The position numbers and the translations under genes are program-made. From assembly GCA_012295275.1 (NCBI GenBank), contig CM022673.1:16541310-16601309 (forward strand): a DNA stretch of 60,000 bases, written 5' to 3'. Source of the DNA: Chrysomallon squamiferum (taxonomy: Eukaryota; Mollusca; Gastropoda; Neomphalida; Peltospiridae). Of this stretch, positions 35,436-49,100 are shown piece by piece (position 1 is the first letter of the stretch; every line of letters starts with the position of its first letter). A model generated the notes under the pieces. The model was not told where the DNA came from. It searched no databases and saw only the letters and a list, made by a program, of their open reading frames with translations.

Positions 35436-36684
35436 GATCAGAAAAACTTTTTTTGTCACGTCTGCCTGCTCACAACTCAGTTCTGTCACTGCCGTGTTCT
35501 GTTCAAAACACGCTTGTCTATTTCACTGTCCAACAGCCACTGACGACTGCTATCGTGTAATCCAAAAGAGGAAGCCGTCTGCTCGGACTTACCGCGCTTC
35601 TCTGTCGATAGAGCGTTTCACGCTTGGCTAGTATGCGAAACAAAAAGTAAAGCTTAATTAACGAAAATTAGTTTTGATTTCAAGAAAAACCGGTCTCCAA
35701 GTTATTCATGTATTTTGAATGATGTAATTAACTTACGTAAAATGTAACTGCTGTAGGCTGTCTCAGGTAGCGTTACTAGTTGTTGGAATCAGTGATGGAA
35801 TGAATAGAGAATAAATGAATAAATGAATAACCAATGTGTGGATGTATAAAATTATAAAGTTTTTTTTTTCATTAAATTATAATAAATATTAATTAATTGG
35901 TATGTTTTAAAGTGAATACTAATTAAACGTAACAGTGAAAACTGCACAGTGCGCTTTTTGGTTTGAATGCTAGGACAATAGAATTGTGTACTTACTTATT
36001 AGTTAATTGTAAAGAATCATTGTATGCATGTATATAAACGAACCTATGTCCCTATGTCTATCTATAGGTACCAACAATACAGTTTAAAGAAGAATAAATA
36101 CGGAATAAATATAGTGTACATGTATATGTTTGTGTATATGATGTGTATTTGTATGAATAAACACGTGTGTGTGTGTACAGGAAAGAAAATATTTGTAATG
36201 TCTGATTCACTTGTAAAACTGGCAATATAATGGCAGCAAGTAGATCATCCTCTGACTGAAGTCGATGCAGAATTTCAGGAGGGGGGCTAGATGATAACAG
36301 CCAATGCGAGAAGCAGAACCGAATATTGTCGTAAATAGGGAACACTTAAGATTGGAGTTCTTCTGAAACTGAACAAATATTAATCCAAAAGTCCATTCAG
36401 TTAGTTGTATGCTATCTCCTAATCAACAACGAAACATGTCCTTAATATCCTTCTATGGACCCTTGGCTCTATGAATGCCTAGCTTTCCCATGGCCGCATT
36501 TCTTTCAGTTCAGTGATTACGCATATTTTCTGAAATTTTGAGAAATTTTGAGAAATATGTACGTATGTCAGAGGCAGTCTGAGAGGGCAAGGCCCCAGCC
36601 ATCCATTTCAGGGGAACACTCATTCAAAATTACAGCGGTTTTTTTTAAAATTTGATATTATTTCTATTAACTTGGTTGTAGAGA

Positions 36685-36858
36685 TTACTGCCTGACGTCG
36701 CATTATCAGCAGCAAGTTGTGAAAGGTCATTTTCAAAGCTGAAATTAATATTTAAAAAAAAAAAAAAAAATTAACAACATATGGGGTCTTCCATGTCACA
36801 AAGGCGATTAACCTGCATTTCATCAGCACTTAAAAAGAATTCCTCTCAGTTGATGTAA
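36685..36858 (+). pseudogene. hAT-type transposase C-terminal relic
   Basis: Conceptual translation gives ALSAASCERSFSKLKLI, then an A tract that breaks the frame, then in another frame MSQRRLTCISSALKKNSSQ. Together these match the hAT dimerisation-domain signature (ASxERSFSKLKLIK, then LRSxMSQxRL). The frameshift at the A tract and the absence of upstream transposase show a decayed fragment. No terminal repeats were identified. Confidence 0.7.
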
Positions 36859-36965
36859 AAATACAAAGCAGTTCAATTGTTTTCTAACCTGATTTCTCAT
36901 AAGGGGCGTAGAAATTTATGTGGCTGATTTATATTTCAGTCTATACTTCAGTCATTGAAGCCTCT

Positions 36966-36966
<1 letters not shown>

Positions 36967-37055
<89 letters not shown>

Positions 37056-37063
37056 CGTGTGTG
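36967..37063. repeat. (CT)n(GT)n(GC)n(GT)n composite microsatellite
   Basis: About 25 CT units run straight into GT, then a short GC/CG run, then GT again. Two overlapping open frames here are artefacts of the repeat. Confidence 0.95.
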
Positions 37064-38168
37064 TGAGAGAGCAACAACGGTACGTCTCCTATCTTCATAA
37101 AGGTTCATTTATATTATTTTTGATTATTGGAGAAATTATGTTTATCATATTTCCAAAAATATGCAATAAGACTTTTTTTTTTGAATGTTTTGGGTTAATT
37201 TATATTTCTTTATCTATAAGAGTATATATAATGTGGATTACTAACACAATACAGAATCATAACATGTTTTACTGGCTAGAGATGGTTCGTAATAATACTG
37301 TGCGCAAGTTAATAAGTCCTATTCTGTTGGTGTAAAACTCCAACAAATTGATACTTTTTCTTGAATTTTATCAGTTTTCGAATCTGTTCTGCGTTACTTG
37401 GCACTAACCTGAACTGACCTGATCTGACCTTTCTGGTAACAATGCTAACCTTAGCTGACTTTATAGTGACGTATAACGGGAATTGAATATTTAAAGCTTT
37501 TAAGTTAACCATTTATTTAATGCTTCCCATTTAACTAGGCATTACAATTATTTATTTAATTATATTAATTACAAAAATTTCCATAATTAACGAAAATATA
37601 TTATATTCAGTTATAATATGTATATAAAGTAATGAAGAATATGAGGAAGAATAAAATACGTTAACGAATTAATTCAAATATTCTAGAGATTAAGGTTTCG
37701 AAAAATTGATAATTAACAGTCAGTTTTGTACTGATATTGATAAGAATATGTGCATGCGGTGCCTCATGAATACATGTATGAGTTTGACATGTATACACAT
37801 TTAGATATGTATCAATAATATTGAAATAAATACTGATTCATATATGCTTCATTTATTGCTATTATTATTATTGACATCTAATAGGAATAGCATTAATATT
37901 AGTGATTAGCAATAACGATGCCTCTCCTATCCCCATACTGGTTGATTTATGTTCTTTCCGGTTATTGGAAAAATTATATTTATCACAGTTCCAAAAATAT
38001 GCAGTTTGATTGACATTTCGTTCTGAATATTTTATATTTGTATTATATTTATATCCATATAAGTTTAAAAATATTATAAAGGTTCTTATTTTTCAAATTA
38101 ACTAATCATGTTTGTTAACGACAATCATAGTCGGTTTCGAACATGAGCAGAATTGTCTTCTCTTGGCG

Positions 38169-38182
38169 CCACCAGTTGGCTG
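38169..38182 (+). promoter_or_regulatory. CTCF-like core motif near the importin-7 start
   Basis: CCACCAGTTGGCTG resembles the bilaterian CTCF core CCASYAGRKGGCRS with two mismatches. It lies about 80 bases upstream of the importin-7 ATG, between divergent genes. A single motif match is weak evidence. Confidence 0.25.
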
Positions 38183-38260
38183 CATGTCGACAAAATAGTT
38201 GGAAAGAAGACACTTCAATAATTATTTTTATAAAGATCGTACAGTAAGATATTATAAATA

Positions 38261-40068
38261 ATGGATGTGAACAAATTAGTCGAGGTGTTGAAAGCCACCC
38301 TAGACCCAGACCAACGCGAAACAGCAGAACAACATCTTTCTGAGGTGAACTTAGAAACCACGTTTTTGACAAAATGGCCGCGTGGACAAAATGTGTTTAA
38401 TAAAATAACTAACTGTATTTTGTAAAAATATAGTCACTTAGCCAATATGTTTAAACACACTACTGTTATAACTGCTAGATTTTAAAATTCATGTTGATAA
38501 AGTTTTAATCTGTTTTCTCTCTTTCGAAAATAAATAGCTTAATACTAATACAGTAACTGAGTAATAGTAGTAGCCAATAGGTACAAATACTAAAATAAAT
38601 TATATTTAGTTTTCGTATTTTTGGATTTACGTTATGATTATCAGTAGAAAAAAAGAAGAAAAAAGATTGAATGCCTTTTTATCCAATTTAGCATATTAAA
38701 AGTAAAATTCTTAAAAATATTATCTTTTATTAGTTATTTTGACATTTAGTTCATTATAAAATGCAACAAAATAATATCTGTATAAAGTATAATCAAACCA
38801 TAATAGTATTTCTTGTAAGATAAAAAAAAACAGCAATAAGGCATATTGGTGATAATTTTTACTTACAGACTATAAGTAGCTTCAGCAGTAAATTAAATAT
38901 GATACTTGAAACATTACTGTTGGTGTTAATGCAGTTACTGTTACACTAAATCTTTGCCAGAAAATTTTTAAATATTTATAAATTTGGTTATTTGTACAGA
39001 GACACTGAAGACAGGAGCTTTAATATCAAGTACATTCAACTGTTGTAAAATTATAAAATTTTGTTATAGAATTTGACACACAGCAACTGCAAGTTCAGAA
39101 TGGATAAAATAAGAATTTATTTGCTGATTTTAACTCACTTTATTTAGCAAATAGAGAAAAGTGCTTCCCCCCCAAAAAAAAAGAGAAGAAAAATTACAGT
39201 GTTCAGAAATGATTTATTGTTTCATTGAAATAACATAAAATAATATACTTGGCTTGTACATTGTTCAGTAGAAAAGGCAGTAGTTATTGATACAAATTAG
39301 TCATGTATAACACTAGTTTTGTTTTCCTGTTAACTTTTTCAGGTCCACAAGATAATTGGATTTGCTCCTATAATCCTTCAAGTTGTCATGGCTGAACAAA
39401 TTGATATGCCAGTCAGACAAGCAGGTATTTGTTTTTGTTTCTAACACCTCTTGGTAACAAGTTTTGCATTTTTTAACACATAGAAATTTGGCTGCAGCTG
39501 AAACCTGATGAGTAACTATTTTATTTCATTAATTGACTTCAGAAGTTAAATCTTTATAGAAACTGAATGCAGATGTGGTTTTTCTTTATCAATATTGTTA
39601 AACTTTTTGTGGTTTTTTTTTTGGCTTGATCATCCTTTTTTTATCTTCCTCTTTCAAACAGTTGATTCATATAAAAATAATTTTCCTTAATTCATATACA
39701 TAAATCATTATACTATATCTGTTTATTTCTGAAATAAGAAATACTATGATAACTGTTTATTTACATTATAGGTATTATATATTTGAAGAACATGATCACA
39801 CAGTTCTGGGTGGAACAGAAAGCAGAAAACCCAACAGATCCAGTTCCTTTTAACATCCACGAACAAGATCGAGCTGCTATTAGAGATGTTATTATTGAGG
39901 CCATCATTCATGCCTCTGAGCCAATAAGGTAGATAGTAGCTTGTTTATCAAGTCTTATGATTTAATATGTGCAGGAAATGAAACAATTGTTGTATATTGA
40001 AATATTATTGATGATATATGTGTGCTATTGTTCTTCTTATGTATAAATTTTCTTATTGAGATTATATT

Positions 40069-40114
<46 letters not shown>

Positions 40115-43100
40115 CATATCTTGTTCTGTGTTTAATTATTTTCAGGGTACAGTTGTGTGTGTGTATCAGTCACATTGTAAAACATGATTTTCCTGGGCGC
40201 TGGACCAATCTTGCTGACAAGATTGTTGGTTTTCTTCAATCTGAAGACCCAAAGACATTGATGGGTGCTCTGCTGTCACTATACCAACTTGTCAAGGTTT
40301 ATGAGTAAGATTGATTTTGCTTGTCACAATATTAATTTTTCTTCTTTATATTAGTTTTTTTTTAAAACTTTTCCTTAAGTAAATATAAATGTGTTAAAAT
40401 TCATCACCAGTTTGTTTCTTGATTCCTCAGAAATCAACATTATTGTGTAAAGAGAATATTTCTTGTAGACAAACTCATAGTTAAAAAAATGTTAATATCA
40501 GACATGTATAGATTTTTAATTAATGTTATGGCATTGTCATTATTGTTATCTTTATTATTCTTACTGTAATAACATTTAAGGTACAAACGCCATGATGAAA
40601 GGAAAGTACTTGATCAGCTGATGGTTCACATACTACCATTACTGTACCAGAGAATTATACATCTGATGCCAGATGTTGGAGAGCTGTCAAATCTTCTACA
40701 AAAACAGATTCTGAAAATATTCTATGTCTACACACAAGTAATGCAAAAAGAAAATACTTTAAATTCATTTTAGTTTCATGAAACTATGAACTTTGGATTT
40801 CATTTAGTTGCATACAACTTAAGTTTCTATAACAAATACATTTTTAGATAAATATTAGATTCATCCTAATCTGGTTTCTCCTAATAACTGGAGTTGCAGC
40901 AAAAGAGGTATGATCTTAAAAAATTGCTAAGAAAATGCAGCTTCTCTTCAGTTTTTGTTGATGTTTTACCCCATTTGCTCTATAAAATAGGTATGTAAAC
41001 AGAATTATGAGATGCTGTTGACTTGTAAGTGTTGCTTTTGGCAAAAGTGCAAGACCTGAAATACTTAAAACATTGCTTCTCTTTGATTCATATGCAGTAA
41101 GTAAAATGGGATAGATGATAATTTCTATAATTTGTTTTCACTGAAATGAAAACTAATAAAGGTAAGAGTGAAATGTTTATAGATCTATTGATATTTACAG
41201 AACTGGTTGCCACAAGACACACTGAAAAGAGAAACCTTCACACAGTGGATGGAAGTTTTCAGATGCATCATGGACAGACCTGTACCAGAGGTTTGCTTTA
41301 TATTAAATTTAAATAAACACAGAATATCATTTTGTTTTCAGGAATGAGAAGAAACTGAACTCGCTATGCATTTTCATTACATTCATGCATTGTCAAATTA
41401 TAATCAAAGAGTAAAATCCAACAACTAAATTAACAATTTAAAAAAATATTGATTTTTTTAAGGTATGTGTTTTTACCCAGAAAATTTATTTTGTAGTGTT
41501 TATGCAAATCTAACATATTTCATGAAAAATGTCTTGTTTTATATAGAAATAGGTGTTAGTGATTGCATTATTAATTATCTCACAAGTATCCATTGTTTGC
41601 TGGGATGACGAATAATGCTATATTAATGGTTGTCAACGAAAGTTGAGGCACTTCAATTGCCAAATACTCAAAGTAGGCTTCCAACAAGTTCTGTTTTCTG
41701 ATCACAATTAATTCTTAATTATTTCAGATTTTACAACTGAATCTTTTTATAAGTTTAAAAAGCTGCAATTTTCTTAATGGATATAGAATAAAATAACATT
41801 GCATTTACTGGAACCTTTGTAAAGTTTAATAATAATTACCATATTGCTGCTATGCAGCATTGAAATGTGATGTTACTCTGAATTTATAATGCAGTATATT
41901 TCTGACATGAAATACAAATAAGAGGTAAAAATACTTTCTTGATATTTTAATAGACGTTTTATTATTCTTTGTCTGACATCTTTCAGTGTTTTGATTTTAT
42001 TCTCACAGCAAACTTTACAAGTTGATGAGGATGACCGTCCAGAGTTGCCTTGGTGGAAAGTAAAAAAGTGGTCAGTGCACATCCTTGCTCGCATCTTTGA
42101 GAGGTACATCAGAAAATATTAAACATGTTGAGAATGTGTCTGAATAAAACTGACATAATACTATGCTGAAAATGTTTCTGAAATATTACAGCTTTTTTCT
42201 TGATTATCAGAAGGATTTTTTTTTTCATTAATCCTTTTTTTTTTTTTTTACTGTTTTCTACATCATTTTTTTTCGTTGTAGATATGGAAGTCCTGGAAAT
42301 GTTACAAAAGAATATACACAGTTTGCAGAATGGTATCTTAAGAGTTTTTCAGGTTAGGAGTTTAGTTTATTTAAAATACAAACTTAATATAAATTATTCT
42401 AACATTCTGAAAAATATGCTTTTAAATTTTGTTTTATACTAATGATCTTGTTAAATTCATACAAAATTAGGTTATGGTGTACTCAAAGAAATATGAAGAA
42501 GTAGTCTAAATATATTCTGCATTCTTCCAAGTTATGTTTTGTTTTCTGCTGTCAAATCAGTCAGTAATGAAGAACAACCATAAAAGATTACAGGTTAAAA
42601 ATGGCTTGGTGCTGTCATATTTCTGTTGTTATCATTTACAGGGTGGATCAGAAAAAACAGCAATGAGTCCACTATGTACATGATAATGTGTCTCCACTTG
42701 TAGAGAGTTAGAATGGCACCATTTAAGAGTTACGTAAAATAATTATTTTATCGTCACTTTGTAATGAATGGTAATAGGTTGTTTAAAACAGTAAAATAAT
42801 AACTTGGAAGTATGAAGAATTTTATTAAGTCCTTTATTTGTACTGCCACAGTATTATGTTTTTTAATGAATAATTGTTTCATATCAATTGATGCCAAATG
42901 TATTAAAACTAATGCTGGAATGAAGCAGCTATATAAAAACCTTTATTGCAGAGAGGTAAGAGTTGGCACTTTGATGTGTAATGTATTTTAATTATTCATT
43001 GTTTCACAGCTGGAATTCTGCAGGTTTTGTTGAAAATACTGGACCAGTATCGACAACACATTTATGTTGCTCCACGTGTTTTGCAACAAGCACTGAATTA

Positions 43101-46100
43101 CATTAACCAGGGGTGAGCTGTCTGTAAACACACGCTGTTTCAGTAAACATGAATAATTTACTATTCGTTACTACTATCTAGATCATTAAACAAGCTTTAT
43201 GTATTGTTTACTCGTAAATCTGGATTATTAACATAGTGGAAGCTAATACATGTTTTGATAACTTGTTTTAAATAAAGAGACTTCACTTTAACAAAATTAA
43301 ATCATGAATCACTTGCATAATTTAAAACAGTTTTAGTTAAAAAAAACTGATAGTTGAATAATGTTATGGTCCACCTGTAATACAGAAAATGAGGATTGAA
43401 ATAAATTTAACATGTTTATTTATCTTATTTATTAGTATTTTATATATGTATTTAAAAAATGTAATTTTGGAATTACTGCTGTTTATAAATGAAAATAAAC
43501 TTTGTAAATCCTACCTTAAGAATTTTTTTTTTTTTTTTTTTTGATTTACAGAATCAGTCATGCTTTCTCTTGGAAATTCATAAAACCACACATGCAGGTA
43601 AATATAATTTTAAATTTTTAGTATTTTTTATTTTATTTAAAAAGATATTTTACAATATATTGTGCATATTAAAAATATTCAGTACTCATTGAATGTAACA
43701 TGCCACTTATTCAGTGGATATATTGTTTTCTATTTTTGAAATGCATATAAAAATATATATTGATTATTTATTGTTGCTTGTTTTTACTCTTGTATCATAA
43801 ACAGAAACTAAATATAAATAATACCTAGTTAGAGTTAATAATTTCAGATGTTATTAAACTGTTGTTAATTGTGAAGGATGTGTAAGTATGTGTGTGTTTG
43901 TATATGTTTCAGGACCTGATTCAACAGGTGATATTCCCTCTGATGTGTCACAGTGAGGAAGACGATGAGCTGTGGAATACTGATCCTCATGAATATATTC
44001 GTATTAAATATGGTACACTAAATATTTTTCTATGTGTTTTTTCACTAGAATAGATCACTAGGGTAAGCAATTTGGTCAGATTTTTTCAACCCCCCACACC
44101 CAAGAAACCCCCACAAATAGCTCAAGTTAATGTTAAAAAGAGAATCTTACTAATGTGAAATTACATTTAATGGAATGAAGAACAAAATCAAATCATTTAA
44201 TCATATTACAGATTATGATTTTTGGATAAATTATATCCTTGCTATAAGAATTCTGAAAATACCTTTTCACCTTGTTTTTCAGTTTTGCTATTATATACTT
44301 TAAGTTGAATTGAATTAATTAATTTATGATCTTAAAATGGAACCAGATTTAAATACTTTTGTTGTATTAATTAATTATTTTGTTATATCAGATGTGTTTG
44401 AAGATTTCCTTTCACCTGTAATGGCTGCTCAAATAGTGTTTTATTCTGCTGCTGCAAAACGGAAAGAGGTTCTCAATAAGGCTATGGGTTTCTGCATGTC
44501 CATTTTAACACAGCCCAATGTAGAACCAACACAGAAAGATGGAGCTATGCACATGATTGGAGCTGTAGCTGAGGTTCTTTTAAAGGTATGATGATGTTAA
44601 ATAAAAACAATAAAAAAAATAATAATAAATACATGGAGAAAGCTGAATTAGTTGATAACAAATATCTTACAGAAAACCAGTATAAACTTTAGTATTCCTA
44701 TTTTATTTATTTATTTATTTATTTTCAAATTTCATGCATGATAGCTGTGTAATTGTTGTTTGTTTTTTTCTGGTTTTTTTATTTGATTTTAATTTTTCAG
44801 TCTTGAAATATATTTTTTACAGTCTGGTTTGTTTATTGGTACATTTATTATTTCAGAGAAAGATCTATAAGGACCAGGCAGAAATGATGTTGATAAACCA
44901 CGTATTGCCAGAATTTACAAGTCAGCATGGATATCTACGAGCAAGAGTAAGTTAGTAACTGTTATAAATAATGTGTACAGTATCGTAGTTCGGTTTAGTA
45001 TGTTCTGTTTTGAAAGTATTCATAGATTATCTGAATAAACAAGTTCAATTTTTGGTACAGAAGATACTTAATCCATTAAATGGTTTCATTGGTGGTCATA
45101 TTTATAAATTTGTTTACATTATTGCCTGTGTATATTAAAATGCAGTCATTTTTAAAAAAAAGTAAAAATTAAGCCTTTTGTTTAATAGCAAATTATTTAT
45201 ACATGGATTCATATGCATAGCATCTACTTTGTTCTGACATTATTACACAAGTTTTCAGTTTCATTTTTATATTTTCCATTTGTACATCAGTTAAAAGTAA
45301 ATATTTTGTGTACTTTAATAACTGTTAAATAAAAAATTTAATGTGTAATTACGTCACATTGTAGGCTTGTTGGGTAATTCGATATTTCTGTGAGCTGAAG
45401 TTTAAACAAGAGAGGAATCTAATAGCTGCTGTGGAAGCAGTGAAAACATGTTTGTGCAATGACAAAGACTTGCCCGTCCGAGTGGAAGCAGCTTTAGCTC
45501 TCCAAATGCTTATTACAGAACAAGAGAGAGGTACAAAGAGTTTTTATTTAGGTTACTTCAGTATTTCTTTTTCAAAGTAATTCTTTCAGATGAGACTATG
45601 AATTAACAGGGTTATCTATTCATTATCATCTGTAGCTCAAATGTTAAACAATTTATTTTTGATTTTACATTGCAAAATAATTTTTGTATTTTGAAAAAAT
45701 GTTTGTAGTACTTGGTGCTAAATTTCATTTAATTTTTGTCTTTTCAGCAAAAGTCTACATTCAGCCTTTTGTAAAACCAGTTGTTTTAGGTGAGTAATTT
45801 CTAAATCTGAATTTTAGCATATATTAAAATTAACTTCTAATTAATATCTTTAGTTGATTTAACACATTATTCAGTTGTTTAAAAAAACCTTGAAACTTAA
45901 TGTGAGGAGCTTGTTATACTAAATAATGTGATAAACATATCAATTCAAATCGCATTTGTGATATACATTAAGGAAATAAGATAAGTAACTTGTAAATGAC
46001 GTATTTAACATTTTAACAAATCTGGTGAATTGGATTTCTTTGGGAAAATCAGTATCTCTAGCTGTTCTAATTATACTGAGATAAATATTAAAGTTCATAT

Positions 46101-49100
46101 AAATGTGTGGTAATACTGGTTATATTATTACTTTAATTTGTCTTTTCTTCAGAACTTTTACAAGTGATCAGAGAGACTGAAAATGATGATCTCACGGCAG
46201 TGATGCAGAGGATTGTGTGCACGTATGTTGAAGACATCATACCTATTGCTGTGGAAATGATGACACATCTGGTAATTCATTTTATACTGCTGGAAAAAAC
46301 AACAATAAAAAAAATATCCCTTCAGTTTTCAAAATATTTGTTCAAAATGAGATTAGAATTAAAAAAAAAAAATTGTTTTATAAGAAGAGCTTTATAAAGA
46401 TTTTCAATAGTTTGTTTATTGTGAACCGACTAATTGCTGTTTGTACAGAAACTCAAATGTAGAAATTGATCATAACACCCTGTATTCCCTATGATGTATA
46501 GACCATGTTGGAAACCTCAGAATTAACATATTTAATCTCCATTTTCATACTTAACAAGTGCTAATAAGTTAAAATTATTATTTATTTCAGGCTCAAACGT
46601 TTGCACAGGTTCTTGATTCTGACACTGATGGGTCTGAAGAAAAGTCCATAGTTGCCTTAGGTGTTCTCAACACCATGGAAACATTACTCAGTGTGATGGA
46701 AGATAACAAGGAGGTTTGTGATTCTTCTACTCACTATTGTTTTTTATTAAACTTTCTGAGAATGGACCACACAATTTATTGTGACCCACTCTAATTGTCT
46801 TCATATATATTTTAAATTGATCTGATCCAGTACAGTTTTAATTTTTTTGCTGTAGTGATGACTGTCATTAATTCATGTTTTTTCACTTCTTTGTTGTTAT
46901 GCTTCTTTTTCCATCCAACCCTCTGAAGCTTTAAATCCAGAGATTTTGTTACGAAAAATGTAAAAATTAAACATTTTTTTTTTTCCTAAATGTATTTTGC
47001 TACTTTAACGTGTAAGTGTTTAGTGCAGCTGCGATAGATAATAAATTCCATTTATTTTCATTTTATCAAAATATCACTTACTTTTGTTGTTATTAATTTA
47101 AATGCTATTGTTTTTCAGTTAACAATATCTTGTGTGTCCATGTGTTTTTCAGATTATCATTCAGTTAGAAGGAATTGTCCTGACAGTAATAGCCCATATA
47201 CTTTCACAAAATATAATAGGTGAGTTCATTTTGGAGTGAAGTTTAGTTATTAACATCTTTGAAAATAATTGTATTCTTTTGCAGTCATGTTGAAGAAGTC
47301 AGGATGTCAATGTTTGTCACACTTTCAAACTAGAAAGAAATTTGAGCAATGTTTAATTTGGAGTTCAAAATTTTAATACTTGATTTCATTTATAGTCATT
47401 ACGTTTTAACCAGTTGTATCATTAAAGTATGCTTTATTACATATAATTTCACTGGTTATCTTAATGATGCCTGATTAAATAGAGCAATATGTTAATGACA
47501 AAATTAAGTTGTTATAGAAACTTATCCATTGAGACATTAAAGGCTAACACTGAGTTGAGGCATTTTGACTAAAGACTGCTTTGGTTTTTATATATTACAC
47601 AGATTTCTACGAGGAGGTTTTGTCTCTGATATACAGTCTTACAAGTTCACAGGTTTCACATCACATGTGGGAGGTCCTCGGTATGATCTATTTAATGTTC
47701 CAGAAAGATGGCATAGACTATTTCACAGGTACAGTAACATTAATTAGATACCAAATACAACCTAATTAAAATGGATATTTCACATAATTATAATGCTTTC
47801 TTATATTGTGCATATTTTGGGTTTGCTTGTCAAAAGTATCTTTTTATTTTCAAAAATTTTGCTTTTTTCTTTTAAAAAAAAATCGTGTTTTTTTTTTTAC
47901 CTTATTTTTACCAGATAAAGAATTTAAAAATACAATTTTTTTTTTATTCCAGATATGATGCCAGCTCTTCACAATTACATCACAGTAGACACAGATGCTT
48001 TCCTTGCAAATCCACAGTACATTCAAACCATCTATGAAATGTGTAAAACAGTAAGTCAAATGAATTCTCTATGACTGAATTTTAACAAAATAACATTCAA
48101 CAACCATACTCCATTTATCCTATATTAAATCTGCCTGTTTCTGTGAATCAAAATTTGTTTGGAATTACTGATCTTTATCAACATGGCAATCAAGACCTTG
48201 AATTTAATGTGGATTTCAAAACTGCTGTGTTTATTCTTACATGGTGAACAAAGTGGCATGATCAGCTGTTATGCATGAACTATTATTAAATGCATACAAA
48301 GAAACATAGACTCCATTGTTACAATCCAGAATAATTTTAAGATTTCTTACTAAATACAAAATGTGATGGAAGTGACAAATGGTTATTTTGTTCTATATTT
48401 TTAGGTTTTGACATCCGATGTGGGAGAAGACCCAGAATGCCATGCAGCCAAACTGCTGGAAGTCATTTTGTTACAGTGTGTCGGAAAAGTTGATGCAGTA
48501 AGAAAACATAAAACCGATAATTTAAAAATATGGAACATTAATTAGCCAAAATGATTTGTAAAATATATTTAGTCTGGCAGTAAAATTGGAAAACAAGAAA
48601 ATAACTAAATACTGATAATGTTAAAATTAATTAAATTATTTATATAGTGCTGACATCCTCTGATATTTCACCTTTATTCCATGTTATATTCTGAACCAGA
48701 TATTTATTTTTATTAAATTGTAGTTTTTAAAAATGTTTATCACCTCATATTTACACCCTATATTAAAAACAGCATGTGTGTCCATGCTTATTAAGACTTT
48801 CTTGTTTTGTCTGTTCTTAATTTACACAGTGTTCACATTTTCAGGTTGTTCCATCCTTTGTGGAGTTGGCGTTGCAGCGGCTGACACGTGAAGTGCAGAC
48901 GTCAGAACTGAGAACAATGTGCCTCCAAGTTGTGATAGCTGCTCTTTATTACAACACACATCTGTTGCTGGAAACCTTGACCAAGATATCAATGCCTAAC
49001 GTTCAGGGTTCAATAGCATCACAGTTCCTCAAACAGTGGATCCATGATTGTGATTGCTTTTTAGGGTAAATAATAGAATTCTGTTTTTAATTTTTAATAT

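Larger units (their letters stand above)
35436..38260. other. Divergent intergenic region between the DEG/ENaC and importin-7 genes
   Basis: The two genes are transcribed away from each other. The left 200 bases are of mixed composition and are the likely 5' UTR of the channel gene. The middle holds a dead hAT transposase and a CT/GT/GC microsatellite. The right end holds the importin-7 5' UTR. No other gene is supported. Confidence 0.65.

Noticed and set aside
36918-37335. Two Leu-Ser/Val-Cys-rich plus-strand frames
   Set aside because: Translation of the composite CT/GT microsatellite plus AT-rich DNA.
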